Position numbers and translations under genes: made by a program. The notes below the pieces were generated by a model, which searched no databases, had not been told where the DNA came from, and was given only the letters and a program-made list of their open reading frames with translations. Below, piece after piece: positions 9,218-18,071 of a DNA stretch of 64,000 nucleotides (positions are counted from its first letter, which is position 1; the number at the start of each line of letters is the position of its first letter). This DNA comes from Clostridia bacterium (lineage in GTDB: Bacteria; Bacillota; Clostridia; Oscillospirales; Acutalibacteraceae), in NCBI GenBank assembly GCA_017550625.1, contig JAFZOL010000076.1:1-64000 (forward strand). The letters are read 5' to 3'.

Positions 9218-11212
9218 GTGCAAAGGATCGGCGTATTCGTATGCTGGTGCGGCTCGAACATCGCGGGCACCGTGGACGTGAAAAAGGTCGCTCAAACTCT
9301 CGGCCGTGAACCCGGCGTGGTTTTCTCCGCCGACTATCAGTATATGTGCTCCCAGTCCGGTCAGGACCTGATCAAGGACTCTATTAAACAGTATAAACTC
9401 ACCGGCGCGGTGATCTGCTCGTGCTCGCCGCGCATGCACGAAAACACCTTCCGCAAGGCCGCGGCCGCGGCGGGGCTCAACCCCTATATGGTCGAGATCG
9501 CGAACATCCGCGAGCAGGTCTCGTGGATCCACAAGGACATGGCCGCGGGCACCGAAAAGGCCATTATCCTCGGGCGCGCCGCCATCGCGAAGGTGCACCT
9601 CAACGCCCCCCTCATCGCGGGCGAGAGCCCCGTCACCAAGCGCGCTTTGGTGATCGGCGGCGGCATCGCCGGCATCCAGACCGCCCTTGACATCGCCGAC
9701 GCGGGCTTCCCGGTCGATATCGTCGAAAAAAGCCCCACGATCGGCGGCAAGATGGCGCAGCTCGACAAGACCTTTCCCACCCTCGACTGCGCGGCGTGCA
9801 TTCTGACCCCCAAGATGGTGGAGGCCGCCCAGCACGAGAACGTGCGCATCCTCGCCTATTCCGAGGTCGCGGAGGTCAAGGGCTTTGTCGGCAATTTCAC
9901 GGTAAAGATCCGCCGCAAGGCGCGCTACGTCAAAGAGGACGTGTGCACCGGGTGCGGGCTGTGCACCGAGAAATGCCCGCAGAAGAAGGCGCCGGATGAA
10001 TTCAACCTCGGCCTTTCGAACCGCCGCGCGATCTACATCCCCTTCGCGCAGGCCGTGCCGAAGGTGGCGACCATCGACCCCGACTACTGCATGATGCTCA
10101 AAACCGGCAAGTGCGGCGTGTGCAGCAAGGTGTGCGGCGTGAAGGCCATCGACTATACGCAGAAGGACGAGTTTATCGAAGAGAACTACGGCGCCATCGT
10201 GGCCGCCACGGGCTTCGAACCCATAGGGCTCGACAAGTTCGACGAGTTCGCCTATTCCCTGAGCCCCGACGTCGTGACCTCGCTCGAATACGAGCGGCTG
10301 ATGAACGCCGCCGGCCCCACGGGCGGCACGCTTTTGCGCCCCTCGGACCTTAAGCACCCGCACACGATCGTTTTCGTGCAGTGCGTGGGCTCGCGCTGCG
10401 ACGAAAAGAGCGAAAAGGGCGTGCCCTACTGCTCGAAGGTGTGCTGCATGTACACCGCCAAGCACGCGATGCTCACGCGCGAGAAATACCCCGACACCGA
10501 GGTATACGTGTTCTATATCGACGTACGCACGCCCGGCAAGAACTTCGACGAGTTCTACCGCCGCGCCGTGGAGCAGTATGACGTCCATTACATCAAGGGC
10601 ATGGTCGGCAAAGTCGTGCCCGAGAACGGCAAATTAAAGGTGCAGGCAAGCGACCTTTTGGAGAACCGTCAGCTGCACATCGACGCCGACATGGTGGTGC
10701 TGGCAGCGGCGATCGAGCCCGACAAGTCCGCGCGCCCGCTCGCCACGATGCTCACGGCAAGCATGGACACCAACGACTTCTTCACCGAGGCCCATCCGAA
10801 GCTGCGGCCCGTCGAGAGCCCCACCGCCGGCGTGTTCCTCGCCGGCATGTGCCAGGGGCCGAAGGACATCCCCGAAACCGTGTCGCAGGCCTCGGCCTGC
10901 GCCGCGAAGGTGATCGGGCTGCTCAATAAAGACCGGCTCGTGGGCAACCCGTGCGTGGCGCATTCGGACGAACTGATGTGCAACGGCTGCTCGCAGTGCG
11001 CCAACGTATGCCCCTACGGCGCCATCACCTACGCCGACAAGGAGTTCCGCATGCCCGACCGCACCACGGCGGTGCGGCGCGTGGCGCAGGTGAACCCGGC
11101 CGTGTGCCAGGGCTGCGGCGCGTGCACGGTCACCTGCCCCTCGGGCGCGATGGACCTCTTCGGCTTTTCAAACAATCAGATCATGGCGGAGGTTGACGCG
11201 ATATGCAAGTGA
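9218..11212 (+). CDS. hdrA: Heterodisulfide reductase subunit A-like, FAD bifurcation subunit
   Basis: A 664-residue flavin and iron-sulfur protein, the electron-bifurcating core in Hdr complexes. Seen in order: N-terminal Cys domain (VFVCWCGSNIAG), FAD-binding GGGIAGIQTALDIA (about 145-158), DCAACILTPKM, an inserted ferredoxin domain with CTGCGLCTEKCP and CGVCSKVC, FVQCVGSRC, the second dinucleotide part (VFLAGMCQGPKDIPETVSQA) and a C-terminal 2[4Fe-4S] pair CNGCSQCANVCP and CQGCGACTVTCP. GTG start at 9218 with AAAGGAGGGA 7 nt upstream. It overlaps flxD by 10 nt. By family knowledge it should split NADH electrons between ferredoxin and a higher-potential acceptor. Confidence 0.93.
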   Translation: MQRIGVFVCWCGSNIAGTVDVKKVAQTLGREPGVVFSADYQYMCSQSGQDLIKDSIKQYKLTGAVICSCSPRMHENTFRKAAAAAGLNPYMVEIANIREQVSWIHKDMAAGTEKAIILGRAAIAKVHLNAPLIAGESPVTKRALVIGGGIAGIQTALDIADAGFPVDIVEKSPTIGGKMAQLDKTFPTLDCAACILTPKMVEAAQHENVRILAYSEVAEVKGFVGNFTVKIRRKARYVKEDVCTGCGLCTEKCPQKKAPDEFNLGLSNRRAIYIPFAQAVPKVATIDPDYCMMLKTGKCGVCSKVCGVKAIDYTQKDEFIEENYGAIVAATGFEPIGLDKFDEFAYSLSPDVVTSLEYERLMNAAGPTGGTLLRPSDLKHPHTIVFVQCVGSRCDEKSEKGVPYCSKVCCMYTAKHAMLTREKYPDTEVYVFYIDVRTPGKNFDEFYRRAVEQYDVHYIKGMVGKVVPENGKLKVQASDLLENRQLHIDADMVVLAAAIEPDKSARPLATMLTASMDTNDFFTEAHPKLRPVESPTAGVFLAGMCQGPKDIPETVSQASACAAKVIGLLNKDRLVGNPCVAHSDELMCNGCSQCANVCPYGAITYADKEFRMPDRTTAVRRVAQVNPAVCQGCGACTVTCPSGAMDLFGFSNNQIMAEVDAICK

Positions 11213-11646
11213 GAAACGAACCCTGGAAGCCGCTGATCGTGGCGTTCTGCTGCAACTGGTGCTCCTACGCCGGCGCGGACCTCGCGGGCACGAACCGCCT
11301 CAACTACCCCGCCGACGTCAAGATCATCCGCGTGCCCTGCTCGTGCCGCGTGAACCCGTTGTTCATCCTGCGCGCCTTCCAGCGCGGGGCGGACGGCGTG
11401 ATCGTGTGCGGCTGCCACCCCGGCGACTGCCACTATACCTCAGGTAACTATTACGCCCGCCGCCGCATGACCCTGCTGTTCTCGATGCTCGACTACCTCG
11501 GCATCGAAAAGGGGCGCACGCGCGTGGAATGGGTGTCCGCCGCCGAGGGCCAGAAGTTTGCCGAAACGATGAATTCGTTCGTTGAGACCATCGTTTCGCT
11601 CGGCGAGAACAAGAGATTGGAGGACCTGAGATGCAAGACAGAATGA
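11203..11646 (+). CDS. flxD: MvhD/FlxD-type hydrogenase-linked iron-sulfur subunit
   Basis: A 147-residue protein of the MvhD/FlxD family, which carries a [2Fe-2S] cluster and hands electrons from a hydrogenase or NADH module to HdrA. Conserved cysteines appear as FCCNWCSYAGADLAG, RVPCSCRVNP and VCGCHPGDCHY. There is no hydrogenase gene nearby; the downstream NAD-binding FlxA-like gene points to NADH as the donor. Start overlaps hdrA by 10 nt; its end overlaps the next gene by 16 nt. Confidence 0.9.
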   Translation: MQVRNEPWKPLIVAFCCNWCSYAGADLAGTNRLNYPADVKIIRVPCSCRVNPLFILRAFQRGADGVIVCGCHPGDCHYTSGNYYARRRMTLLFSMLDYLGIEKGRTRVEWVSAAEGQKFAETMNSFVETIVSLGENKRLEDLRCKTE

Positions 11647-12614
11647 TCGCCCGCGCGAAAGAGCTGCTCGAAAACGGCACGGTGGACCGCGTGATGGGCT
11701 GGAAGAAGGGCGAATTCATCTACGACGTGACGCCCGCGGTGTTTTACACCGCCGACGAGCTCGAAAAAGACTTCGTGATGAACGCCTTCACCGCCGCGAA
11801 CGTGTCGAAATATCTGATCGCCGAGACCAAAAAGCCCGGCAGGATCCTCGCCTTTCTCAAGCCCTGCGACTCTTACTCCTTCCGCCAGCTCATGAACGAG
11901 CACCGCGTGGACCGCGATAACGTGTATATCGTCGGCATCCCCTCGTGGGGCAAGGCGGACATGGAGAAGATCCGCGCTCTGGGCATCACCGGAATTACCG
12001 ATATCACCGAGAAGGACGGCGATCTTCTTGTCACCACGGTCATGCGCGAGACGCACGCCGTGAAGAAATACGACGTCTATCTCGAAAAGTGCAAAAACTG
12101 CAAATCGAAAAGAATCGTCGTTTACGACGAGCTCTTGGACGGCGAAAACGGCGAGGACGTGCCGAATAACCGCTTCGACGAGGTGGCAAAAATTGAGGCC
12201 ATGCCCCCCGACGAGCGCTTCGCGTTCTGGAGGGGCGAGCTCTCGCGCTGCATCCGCTGCAACGCCTGCCGCAACGTCTGCCCCGCCTGCTCGTGCGAAA
12301 AATGCGTGTTCGACAACCCGAAGTCGGGCGTGGAAAACAAGGCCCCCGCCGACGACTTCGAAGAGAACCTGTTCCACATCATCCGCGCCTATCACGTGGC
12401 GGGCCGCTGCACCGACTGCGGCGAGTGCAGCCGCGTGTGCCCGCAGCACATCCCGCTGCATCTATTAAACCGCAAGTTCATCAAGGACATGAACGAGCTC
12501 TACGGCGACTATCAGGCGGGCGAGACCGAGCAGGTCCGCCACCCCGTGACGAACTACCGCGACGACGACGCGGAGCCCGGCATCGTCTATACGAGAGGAG
12601 GGAGCGGCAGATGA
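11631..12614 (+). CDS. flxC: FlxC-like 4Fe-4S dicluster protein
   Basis: A 327-residue iron-sulfur protein related to sulfhydrogenase beta / AsrA-like subunits. An N-terminal ~200-residue domain (ILAFLKPCDSYSFRQL; YLEKCKNCKSK) precedes a C-terminal dicluster region with CIRCNACRNVCPACSCEKC and CTDCGECSRVCP. In Desulfovibrio the FlxB and FlxC proteins carry this architecture and relay electrons from FlxA to FlxD/HdrA. Which of the two neighbours equals FlxB or FlxC is a guess from gene order. Its TGA overlaps the next ATG (ATGA). Confidence 0.75.
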   Translation: MQDRMIARAKELLENGTVDRVMGWKKGEFIYDVTPAVFYTADELEKDFVMNAFTAANVSKYLIAETKKPGRILAFLKPCDSYSFRQLMNEHRVDRDNVYIVGIPSWGKADMEKIRALGITGITDITEKDGDLLVTTVMRETHAVKKYDVYLEKCKNCKSKRIVVYDELLDGENGEDVPNNRFDEVAKIEAMPPDERFAFWRGELSRCIRCNACRNVCPACSCEKCVFDNPKSGVENKAPADDFEENLFHIIRAYHVAGRCTDCGECSRVCPQHIPLHLLNRKFIKDMNELYGDYQAGETEQVRHPVTNYRDDDAEPGIVYTRGGSGR

Positions 12615-13633
12615 AACGCGTGAACCGCAGTAAACTCGGCGACCTTTTCGCAAAAATCGCCGAGGCCGAGGCCCTGTATCTCCCGGTCGACGCGCCCGAG
12701 GGTGCGCGCTACGAGAAATGGGCGCCCGGCAAAAAGCTGTCAAATGCCACGAACACCGTGCGCAGCGCGAAGGACTTCTTCTTCCCGCAGACCGAGCGGC
12801 TCTACGACGTGAAACGCAGCGGCAAAACGCTTGAGATCGAGCCGCCCGAAACCGAGACCGAGAGCTTCGTGCTCTTCGGCGTGCGCGCCTGCGACGTCAG
12901 GAGCTTTAAGATCCTCGATTCGGTGTTCCTTGCCGACCCCGTCGACACGTTTTATAAGAACCGCCGCGAGCGCGCCACCGTTGTGGCGCTGGCGTGCGAC
13001 AGGCCCGAAGAGACCTGCTTCTGCGGCGCCTTCGGCATCGACGCCGCCGCCCCCGAGGGGGACGTTTCGGCGTGGTTCGAAGGGGACTTCCTCTATCTCA
13101 AAGCGCAGAGCGAAAAGGGCGAAGCGCTTCTCGCCAAACTCGGCGATCTGCTCGAAGACGCCGACGAAAAGGACGTCGAGACGCAGCAGATGCGCACGCG
13201 CTGGATGCTCTCGGCCCTGCCGCTCGGCAAGGTGAGCTTCGAGGGCATGAAAAAGACCGACCTCATGGACCACTTCAAGAATGAAAAGTGGAGATCCCTG
13301 TCGGAAGCCTGCCTCGGCTGCGGCACCTGCACCTTCGTGTGCCCCACCTGCCAGTGCTACGACGTGAAGGAATTCGACGACGGCAGAAAGATCCGCAAGT
13401 TCCGCTGCTGGGATTCGTGCATGTATTCCGACTTCACGCTGATGGCGCACGGCAATTCGCGCAACAGCCAGCTCGAGCGCTTTAGGCAGCGCTTCATGCA
13501 CAAGCTCGTGTACCATCCCAATAACCACGACGGCGAGTTCGGGTGCGTGGGCTGCGGGCGCTGCCTGCAGAAATGCCCCATCGGCATGAACATCGTCAAG
13601 GTGGAGAAAGCATTGGAGGCGACCCATGAATAA
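12611..13633 (+). CDS. flxB: FlxB-like 4Fe-4S dicluster protein
   Basis: A 340-residue protein of the same sulfhydrogenase-beta/AsrA-like family. The N-terminal domain has FGVRACDVRSFKILD and ACDRPEETCFCGAFG, and the C-terminal part has CLGCGTCTFVCPTCQCYDV and CVGCGRCLQKCPIGMN. The ATG at 12611 follows GAGGAGGG by about 7 nt and overlaps the preceding stop. It ends 8 nt inside the flxA start. Together with the previous gene it looks like an old duplication; both should form an iron-sulfur wire in the NADH module. Confidence 0.8.
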   Translation: MKRVNRSKLGDLFAKIAEAEALYLPVDAPEGARYEKWAPGKKLSNATNTVRSAKDFFFPQTERLYDVKRSGKTLEIEPPETETESFVLFGVRACDVRSFKILDSVFLADPVDTFYKNRRERATVVALACDRPEETCFCGAFGIDAAAPEGDVSAWFEGDFLYLKAQSEKGEALLAKLGDLLEDADEKDVETQQMRTRWMLSALPLGKVSFEGMKKTDLMDHFKNEKWRSLSEACLGCGTCTFVCPTCQCYDVKEFDDGRKIRKFRCWDSCMYSDFTLMAHGNSRNSQLERFRQRFMHKLVYHPNNHDGEFGCVGCGRCLQKCPIGMNIVKVEKALEATHE

Positions 13634-14453
13634 CGACGTTTTGATCCCGCGCGTGGGCGTGGTGACGGATATCCGCACCGACACGCCGGACGTGAAGACC
13701 TTTCGGGTGATCGCCCCCGGCGGCGGCAAGGTGTTCGAGCACATCCCGGGCCAGTGCGCCATGCTGAGCCTCCCGGGCGCCGGCGAAGGCATGTTTTCGA
13801 TCACCTCGTCGCCCACGAACCGCGAGTTTATGGAATTCTCCATCAAAAAATGCGGCTGCCTGACGACCGCCCTGCACGAGATGGAGCCCGGTCAGCAGGT
13901 CGGCATCCGCGGGCCCTACGGCAACGGCTTTCCGGTCGACACCGCGTTCAAAGGCAAAGATATGCTCTTCATCGCGGGCGGCATCGGACTTGCGCCGCTT
14001 CGCAGCGTCATCAACTACTGCCGCGACAAACGCGCCGATTACGGCAAAGTTGAGATCGTGTACGGCGCGAGAAGCATGGACGATCTCGTCGATTACCGCG
14101 AGATCCTCGACGAGTGGATGACGGACGAGGGCGTCGCCGTCCACCTGACCATCGACCGCCCGCAGGAGGGCTGGGACGGCCACGTCGGCTTCGTGCCGAC
14201 TTACGTCAAGGAGCTCGGCTTCGACACGAATATGACCGCCGTGATCTGCGGCCCGCCCATCATGATCAAATTCACGCTCGCGGGCCTGACGGACCTCGGC
14301 TTCGACAAAACGCAGGTCTACACCACCATGGAGCTGCGCATGAAATGCGGCGTGGGCAAATGCGGGCGCTGCAACATCGGCGACAAATACGTCTGCAAGG
14401 ACGGGCCCGTGTTCCGCTGCGATCAGCTCGAGAACATGCCGGACGAGTATTAA
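13626..14453 (+). CDS. flxA: FlxA-like NAD(P)H/FAD oxidoreductase subunit
   Basis: A 275-residue ferredoxin-reductase-fold protein of the sulfhydrogenase gamma / PyrK type. FAD domain: AMLSLPGAGEGMFSITSSP; NAD domain: FIAGGIGLAPLRSVI and ICGPPIMIKF; C-terminal [2Fe-2S] motif KCGVGKCGRCNIG followed by YVCKDGP. This is the entry site for NADH in FlxABCD-HdrABC systems. Whether NADH or NADPH is used cannot be read. Followed after 13 bp by the frdB-like gene, an unusual neighbour for a Flx locus. Confidence 0.87.
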   Translation: MNNDVLIPRVGVVTDIRTDTPDVKTFRVIAPGGGKVFEHIPGQCAMLSLPGAGEGMFSITSSPTNREFMEFSIKKCGCLTTALHEMEPGQQVGIRGPYGNGFPVDTAFKGKDMLFIAGGIGLAPLRSVINYCRDKRADYGKVEIVYGARSMDDLVDYREILDEWMTDEGVAVHLTIDRPQEGWDGHVGFVPTYVKELGFDTNMTAVICGPPIMIKFTLAGLTDLGFDKTQVYTTMELRMKCGVGKCGRCNIGDKYVCKDGPVFRCDQLENMPDEY

Positions 14454-14466
14454 GGGAGGAACGACT

Positions 14467-15144
14467 ATGAACGACAATTTCGTGAGCATCTATCTGTTCG
14501 GCAAGAAATACGACGTGCCGGGCAACCTGACCGTGATGGGCGCGATGGAATACGCGGGCTATCAGTTAAAGCGCGGCTGCGGCTGCCGCAACGGCTTCTG
14601 CGGAGCGTGCGCCACGATCTACCGCGTGAAGGGCGACCGCGAACTCAAGGTCTGCCTCGCCTGCCAGACGAAGGTGGAAAACGACATGTACATCGCCACG
14701 CTCCCCTTCTTCCCGCTCATCAAAGAGGTTTACGACATCAACAAGGTGCCCGTGAACGAGCAGGTGATGATGCAGCTCTATCCCGAGATCTACGCGTGCG
14801 TGGGCTGCAACGCCTGCACCAAGGCGTGCACGCAGGGCCTCAACGTCATGCAGTATATCGCCTACGCCCAGCGAGGCGACTTTGAGAAATGCGCCGAAGA
14901 GAGCTTCGACTGCGTGATGTGCGGCGTGTGCTCGTCGAGGTGCCCCGCGGGCATCTCGCATCCGCAGGTGGCGCTGCTGGCGCGGCGCATCAACGGCAAA
15001 TACTTAGCTCCCGCGTGCGGCCACCTGGAGGACCGCGTGAAGGAGATCGAGAACGGGACCTTCGAGGATCTCTTGCAGGACCTCATGGGCAAGCCCGTCA
15101 GCGAGCTCAAAGAGCTCTACAACAACCGTGAGATCGAGAAATAA
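14467..15144 (+). CDS. frdB: Fumarate reductase/succinate dehydrogenase iron-sulfur subunit-like
   Basis: A 225-residue SdhB/FrdB/TfrB-N-type protein. The N-terminal plant-ferredoxin-like domain has RGCGCRNGFCGAC then KVCLACQ for a [2Fe-2S] cluster; the C-terminal part has two clusters, CVGCNACTKAC-TQGLN and CVMCGVCSSRCPAG. It lacks the C-terminal CCG domain found in methanogen TfrB, and no SdhC/D-type membrane anchor lies nearby. It should carry electrons from the Hdr complex to the flavoprotein encoded next door. AAGGGAGGAACG precedes the ATG. Confidence 0.85.
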   Translation: MNDNFVSIYLFGKKYDVPGNLTVMGAMEYAGYQLKRGCGCRNGFCGACATIYRVKGDRELKVCLACQTKVENDMYIATLPFFPLIKEVYDINKVPVNEQVMMQLYPEIYACVGCNACTKACTQGLNVMQYIAYAQRGDFEKCAEESFDCVMCGVCSSRCPAGISHPQVALLARRINGKYLAPACGHLEDRVKEIENGTFEDLLQDLMGKPVSELKELYNNREIEK

Positions 15145-15156
15145 GGAGGCGGGAAC

Positions 15157-16770
15157 ATGTATCAGAACGAAATGCTGAGATCTATGGAAAAGGTGGCCGC
15201 GAACCGCGCCGCCAACACCGATTTTGAACCCCGCCGCATGACCGCCGACGAAAAAGAGACCCTTCTCGCGACCTATCATCCCGACTATAAGGCAGAGGAG
15301 TTCCGCGTGCTCACGGTCGGCCCGAACAAGGGCGGCAAGGTGCCCACCGAGCTTTCGGCGCTGCTGCAGGCGCATTCGCGCGTGAAGGACGTGAGTCTTG
15401 ACCTTTCGCACCCCGATTACGACGTTGACGTGCTCGTGATCGGCGGCGGCGGCGCGGGCGCGGCGGCGGCGATCGAGGCCAACGAGGCCGGCGCGAACGT
15501 GCTCGTGGTGACGAAGCTGAGGATGGGCGACGCCAACACCATGATGGCCGAGGGCGGCATCCAGGCCGCCGACAAGCCCAACGACTCGCCCGCGATCCAC
15601 TACGTGGACGCCTTCGGCGGCGGGCATTACGCCGCGATCCCGGAGCTTCTTTACAAGCTCGTGAACGACGCCCCCGGGGCGATCAAGTGGCTGTCGGACC
15701 TCGGCGTGGAATTCGATAAGGCGCCCGACGGCACCATGGTCACCACCCACGGCGGCGGCACGTCCCGCAAGCGCATGCACGCGGCGAAGGACTATTCCGG
15801 CGCCGAGATCATGCGCACGCTCCGTGATGAGGTATTGAACCGTCAGATCCCGATGGTCGATTTCACCGCCGCGATCGAACTCATTAAGGACGAAAACGGC
15901 CGCGCGGCCGGCGCGGTGCTCATGAACATGGAGACCGACGAGCTCACCGTGGCGCGTGCGAAGACCGTGATCATCGCCACGGGCGGCGCCGGACGGCTCC
16001 ACTATCAAGGCTTCCCCACCTCGAACCACTACGGCGCCACCGCCGACGGCCTCGTGCTCGGCTACCGCGCGGGCGCCGAGCTGCTGTACGCCGACACCCT
16101 GCAGTACCATCCCACCGGCGCGGCGTATCCCGAGCAGATCTTCGGCGCGCTCGTGACCGAAAAGGTCAGAAGCCTCGGCGCGAAGCTCGTGAACGCCGAG
16201 GGCGAGGTGTTCATGCACCCGCTCGAGACCCGCGACGTTTCGGCGGCCTCGATCATCCGCGAGTGCAGTGATCGCGGCAAGGGCGTGGACACCGGCTCCG
16301 GCAAGGGCGTGTGGCTCGACACCCCGATGATCGAGCTCAAGGGGGGCGAGGGCACCATCGAAAAGCGCATCCCCGCGATGCTCAGGATGTTCATGAAATA
16401 CGGCATCGACATCCGCAAGGAGCCGATCCTCGTCTACCCCACCCTCCACTACCAGAACGGCGGGCTCAGGATCCGTGCCGACGGACAGACGAACGTCGAA
16501 AACCTTTACGTCGCGGGCGAGGCGGTCGGCGGCATCCACGGGCGCAACCGCCTGATGGGCAACTCTTTGCTCGATATCATCGTGTTCGGGCGCAGCGCCG
16601 GCAAAAACGCCGCCGCGAAAGCCAAAGAGACCACGGTGGGCGCGCTGAACCTCGACCACGTGGCGGCCTTCGAAAAAGAGCTCGCCGCGGCCGGCATCGA
16701 AACGGACCTCGTGTCGCCCAAGCTCCTGCCCACCTACACGCACGGCAACCCGAAGTTCGAAGCGAAATAA
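15157..16770 (+). CDS. frdA: Soluble fumarate reductase flavoprotein subunit-like
   Basis: A 537-residue FAD flavoprotein of the FrdA/SdhA/NadB family. FAD site VIGGGGAGAAAAIEA at about 94-108; catalytic features kept: QYHPTG, a TEKVRSLGA arginine, LHYQNGGL and GRNRLMGNSLLDIIVFGRSAG. Odd points: a ~90-residue N-terminal extension before the FAD strand; the covalent-FAD His of E. coli FrdA (SHTVAAEGG) is replaced by Asn127 (ANTMMAEGG), so FAD should be bound noncovalently; and the usual C-terminal helical domain is nearly absent. NadB (L-aspartate oxidase) is the main alternative, but a FrdB neighbour and no nadA/nadC argue for fumarate reduction. Confidence 0.82.
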   Translation: MYQNEMLRSMEKVAANRAANTDFEPRRMTADEKETLLATYHPDYKAEEFRVLTVGPNKGGKVPTELSALLQAHSRVKDVSLDLSHPDYDVDVLVIGGGGAGAAAAIEANEAGANVLVVTKLRMGDANTMMAEGGIQAADKPNDSPAIHYVDAFGGGHYAAIPELLYKLVNDAPGAIKWLSDLGVEFDKAPDGTMVTTHGGGTSRKRMHAAKDYSGAEIMRTLRDEVLNRQIPMVDFTAAIELIKDENGRAAGAVLMNMETDELTVARAKTVIIATGGAGRLHYQGFPTSNHYGATADGLVLGYRAGAELLYADTLQYHPTGAAYPEQIFGALVTEKVRSLGAKLVNAEGEVFMHPLETRDVSAASIIRECSDRGKGVDTGSGKGVWLDTPMIELKGGEGTIEKRIPAMLRMFMKYGIDIRKEPILVYPTLHYQNGGLRIRADGQTNVENLYVAGEAVGGIHGRNRLMGNSLLDIIVFGRSAGKNAAAKAKETTVGALNLDHVAAFEKELAAAGIETDLVSPKLLPTYTHGNPKFEAK

Positions 16771-16783
16771 GCGGAGGCAAAGC

Positions 16784-18046
16784 ATGATCTTTTTCAACGG
16801 TATCATTTCGATCAAAACGATCGTGTTCCTCACCTTCTCGGTCTTCGCCGTCGCGGCGGTCGGGTATTTACTCGGGCGCGTGAAGGTCAAGGGCGTGAAC
16901 CTCGGCACCGCCGGCGTGTTCATCCTCGCCCTCGTTTACGGCTGCTTTCTGTATGCCCACCTCGGCGCGCAGCTCAAGCTCGGCGAAGCGACCTACGTCT
17001 CAAACGCCTTAAAGATCGTCGAAAACCTCGGCCTCGTATTATTTGTGACGTCCGTCGGCTTCATCGCCGGGCCGAGCTTTTTCAAGAACCTGAAGGCGAA
17101 CTTCAAATCCTACGTCCTGCTCGGCGTCATCATCATCGGCTCCGCCGTGGGCGTGACGCTGGCGATCTATTACATCGGGCGCGGCTCGAGCAATATCGCG
17201 CTCGAAAACGGCGGCACGCAGGCCGAGGGCTTCAAGAGCATGCTGGTGGGCATCCTTTCGGGGGCGCTGACCTCCACCCCGGCCTTCTCGGCTGCCAAAG
17301 AGGCGGTCGTTGAGATGGCGGCGGGCAACAAGGACCTCGCCAACGAATACGAGAACCTCGTGGCCGTGGGCCACGGCATCGCCTATCTGTTCGGCGTGAT
17401 CGGCGTGGTGCTGTTCGTGCAGCTCACCCCCAAGTTCTCGAAGGCGAACATGGAAGAAGAGCGGCAAAAGATCACGGCCGCGGCGGACGGGAAAAAGGAC
17501 GAGAGCGAGAAAAAGCGCTTCGAGCTCGATGAGTTCGGCTTCTGCCCCTTCGCCATCGCCGCGATCCTGGGCATTTTCGTGGGCTCCGTGAATTACGCGG
17601 GCTTTTCGCTGACCACCACGGGCGGCTGCCTTTTAGCGGCGCTGGTGCTCGGCCACTTCGGCCACATCGGGCGCGTCAGCCTCCTGCCCAAAACCGGCAC
17701 CCTCAAGGTGTTCCGCGAGCTCGGCCTCATGCTCTTCCTGATCGGCGCGGGCATCGCGGGCGGCTCGAGCTTCGTGAAATACTTTAACGCCGTGTATTTC
17801 GTTTACGGCGTGGTGATGACGATCGTGCCGATGGTCATCGGCTTCTTCTTCGCGAAATACGTATTGAAGCTCCCGCTGCTCAACAACCTCGGCTCCATCA
17901 CGGGCGGCATGACCTCCACCCCGGCGCTCGGCACGCTCATCTCCACCGCCGGCACCGAGAACGTGGCGTCGGCCTACGCCGCCACCTACCCGATCGCCCT
18001 GATCGCGATCGTGCTCGCGAGCAAGCTCATCGTGCAGTTCTGCTGA
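16784..18046 (+). CDS. AspT-family dicarboxylate antiporter/exporter
   Basis: A 420-residue polytopic membrane protein with two AspT/YidE/YbjL repeats. Matching motifs mark the repeats: LSGALTSTPAFSAA in the first half and ITGGMTSTPALGTL in the second. AspT exchanges aspartate for alanine, and the Corynebacterium homologue SucE exports succinate. Those proteins are ~540 residues with central TrkA_C domains; here the centre is only a charged linker (about 220-245), so those domains are missing. Its place just after frdA suggests succinate export or malate/aspartate:succinate exchange (inference). Confidence 0.8.
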   Translation: MIFFNGIISIKTIVFLTFSVFAVAAVGYLLGRVKVKGVNLGTAGVFILALVYGCFLYAHLGAQLKLGEATYVSNALKIVENLGLVLFVTSVGFIAGPSFFKNLKANFKSYVLLGVIIIGSAVGVTLAIYYIGRGSSNIALENGGTQAEGFKSMLVGILSGALTSTPAFSAAKEAVVEMAAGNKDLANEYENLVAVGHGIAYLFGVIGVVLFVQLTPKFSKANMEEERQKITAAADGKKDESEKKRFELDEFGFCPFAIAAILGIFVGSVNYAGFSLTTTGGCLLAALVLGHFGHIGRVSLLPKTGTLKVFRELGLMLFLIGAGIAGGSSFVKYFNAVYFVYGVVMTIVPMVIGFFFAKYVLKLPLLNNLGSITGGMTSTPALGTLISTAGTENVASAYAATYPIALIAIVLASKLIVQFC

Positions 18047-18071
18047 TCCGCTTTCATCAAGGAGGTTCCTT

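Noticed and set aside
8768-10588. 606-codon minus-strand open frame over hdrA
   Set aside because: Complement of the conserved HdrA frame; rich in His/Ala/Val/Gly as expected for a shadow.
8023-14453. Methanogenesis or dissimilatory sulfite reduction locus
   Set aside because: Hdr genes alone suggest this, but no mcr, mvhAG, dsr or dsrC genes are present and FlxA-type NADH module plus Frd genes point to fermentation.
15157-16770. L-aspartate oxidase (NadB) for NAD synthesis
   Set aside because: No nadA or nadC neighbours and a dedicated FrdB-like partner is adjacent; kept as an alternative only.
15004-16923. 639-codon minus-strand open frame over frdA
   Set aside because: Opposite strand of an intact flavoprotein; no ribosome site or family motif.
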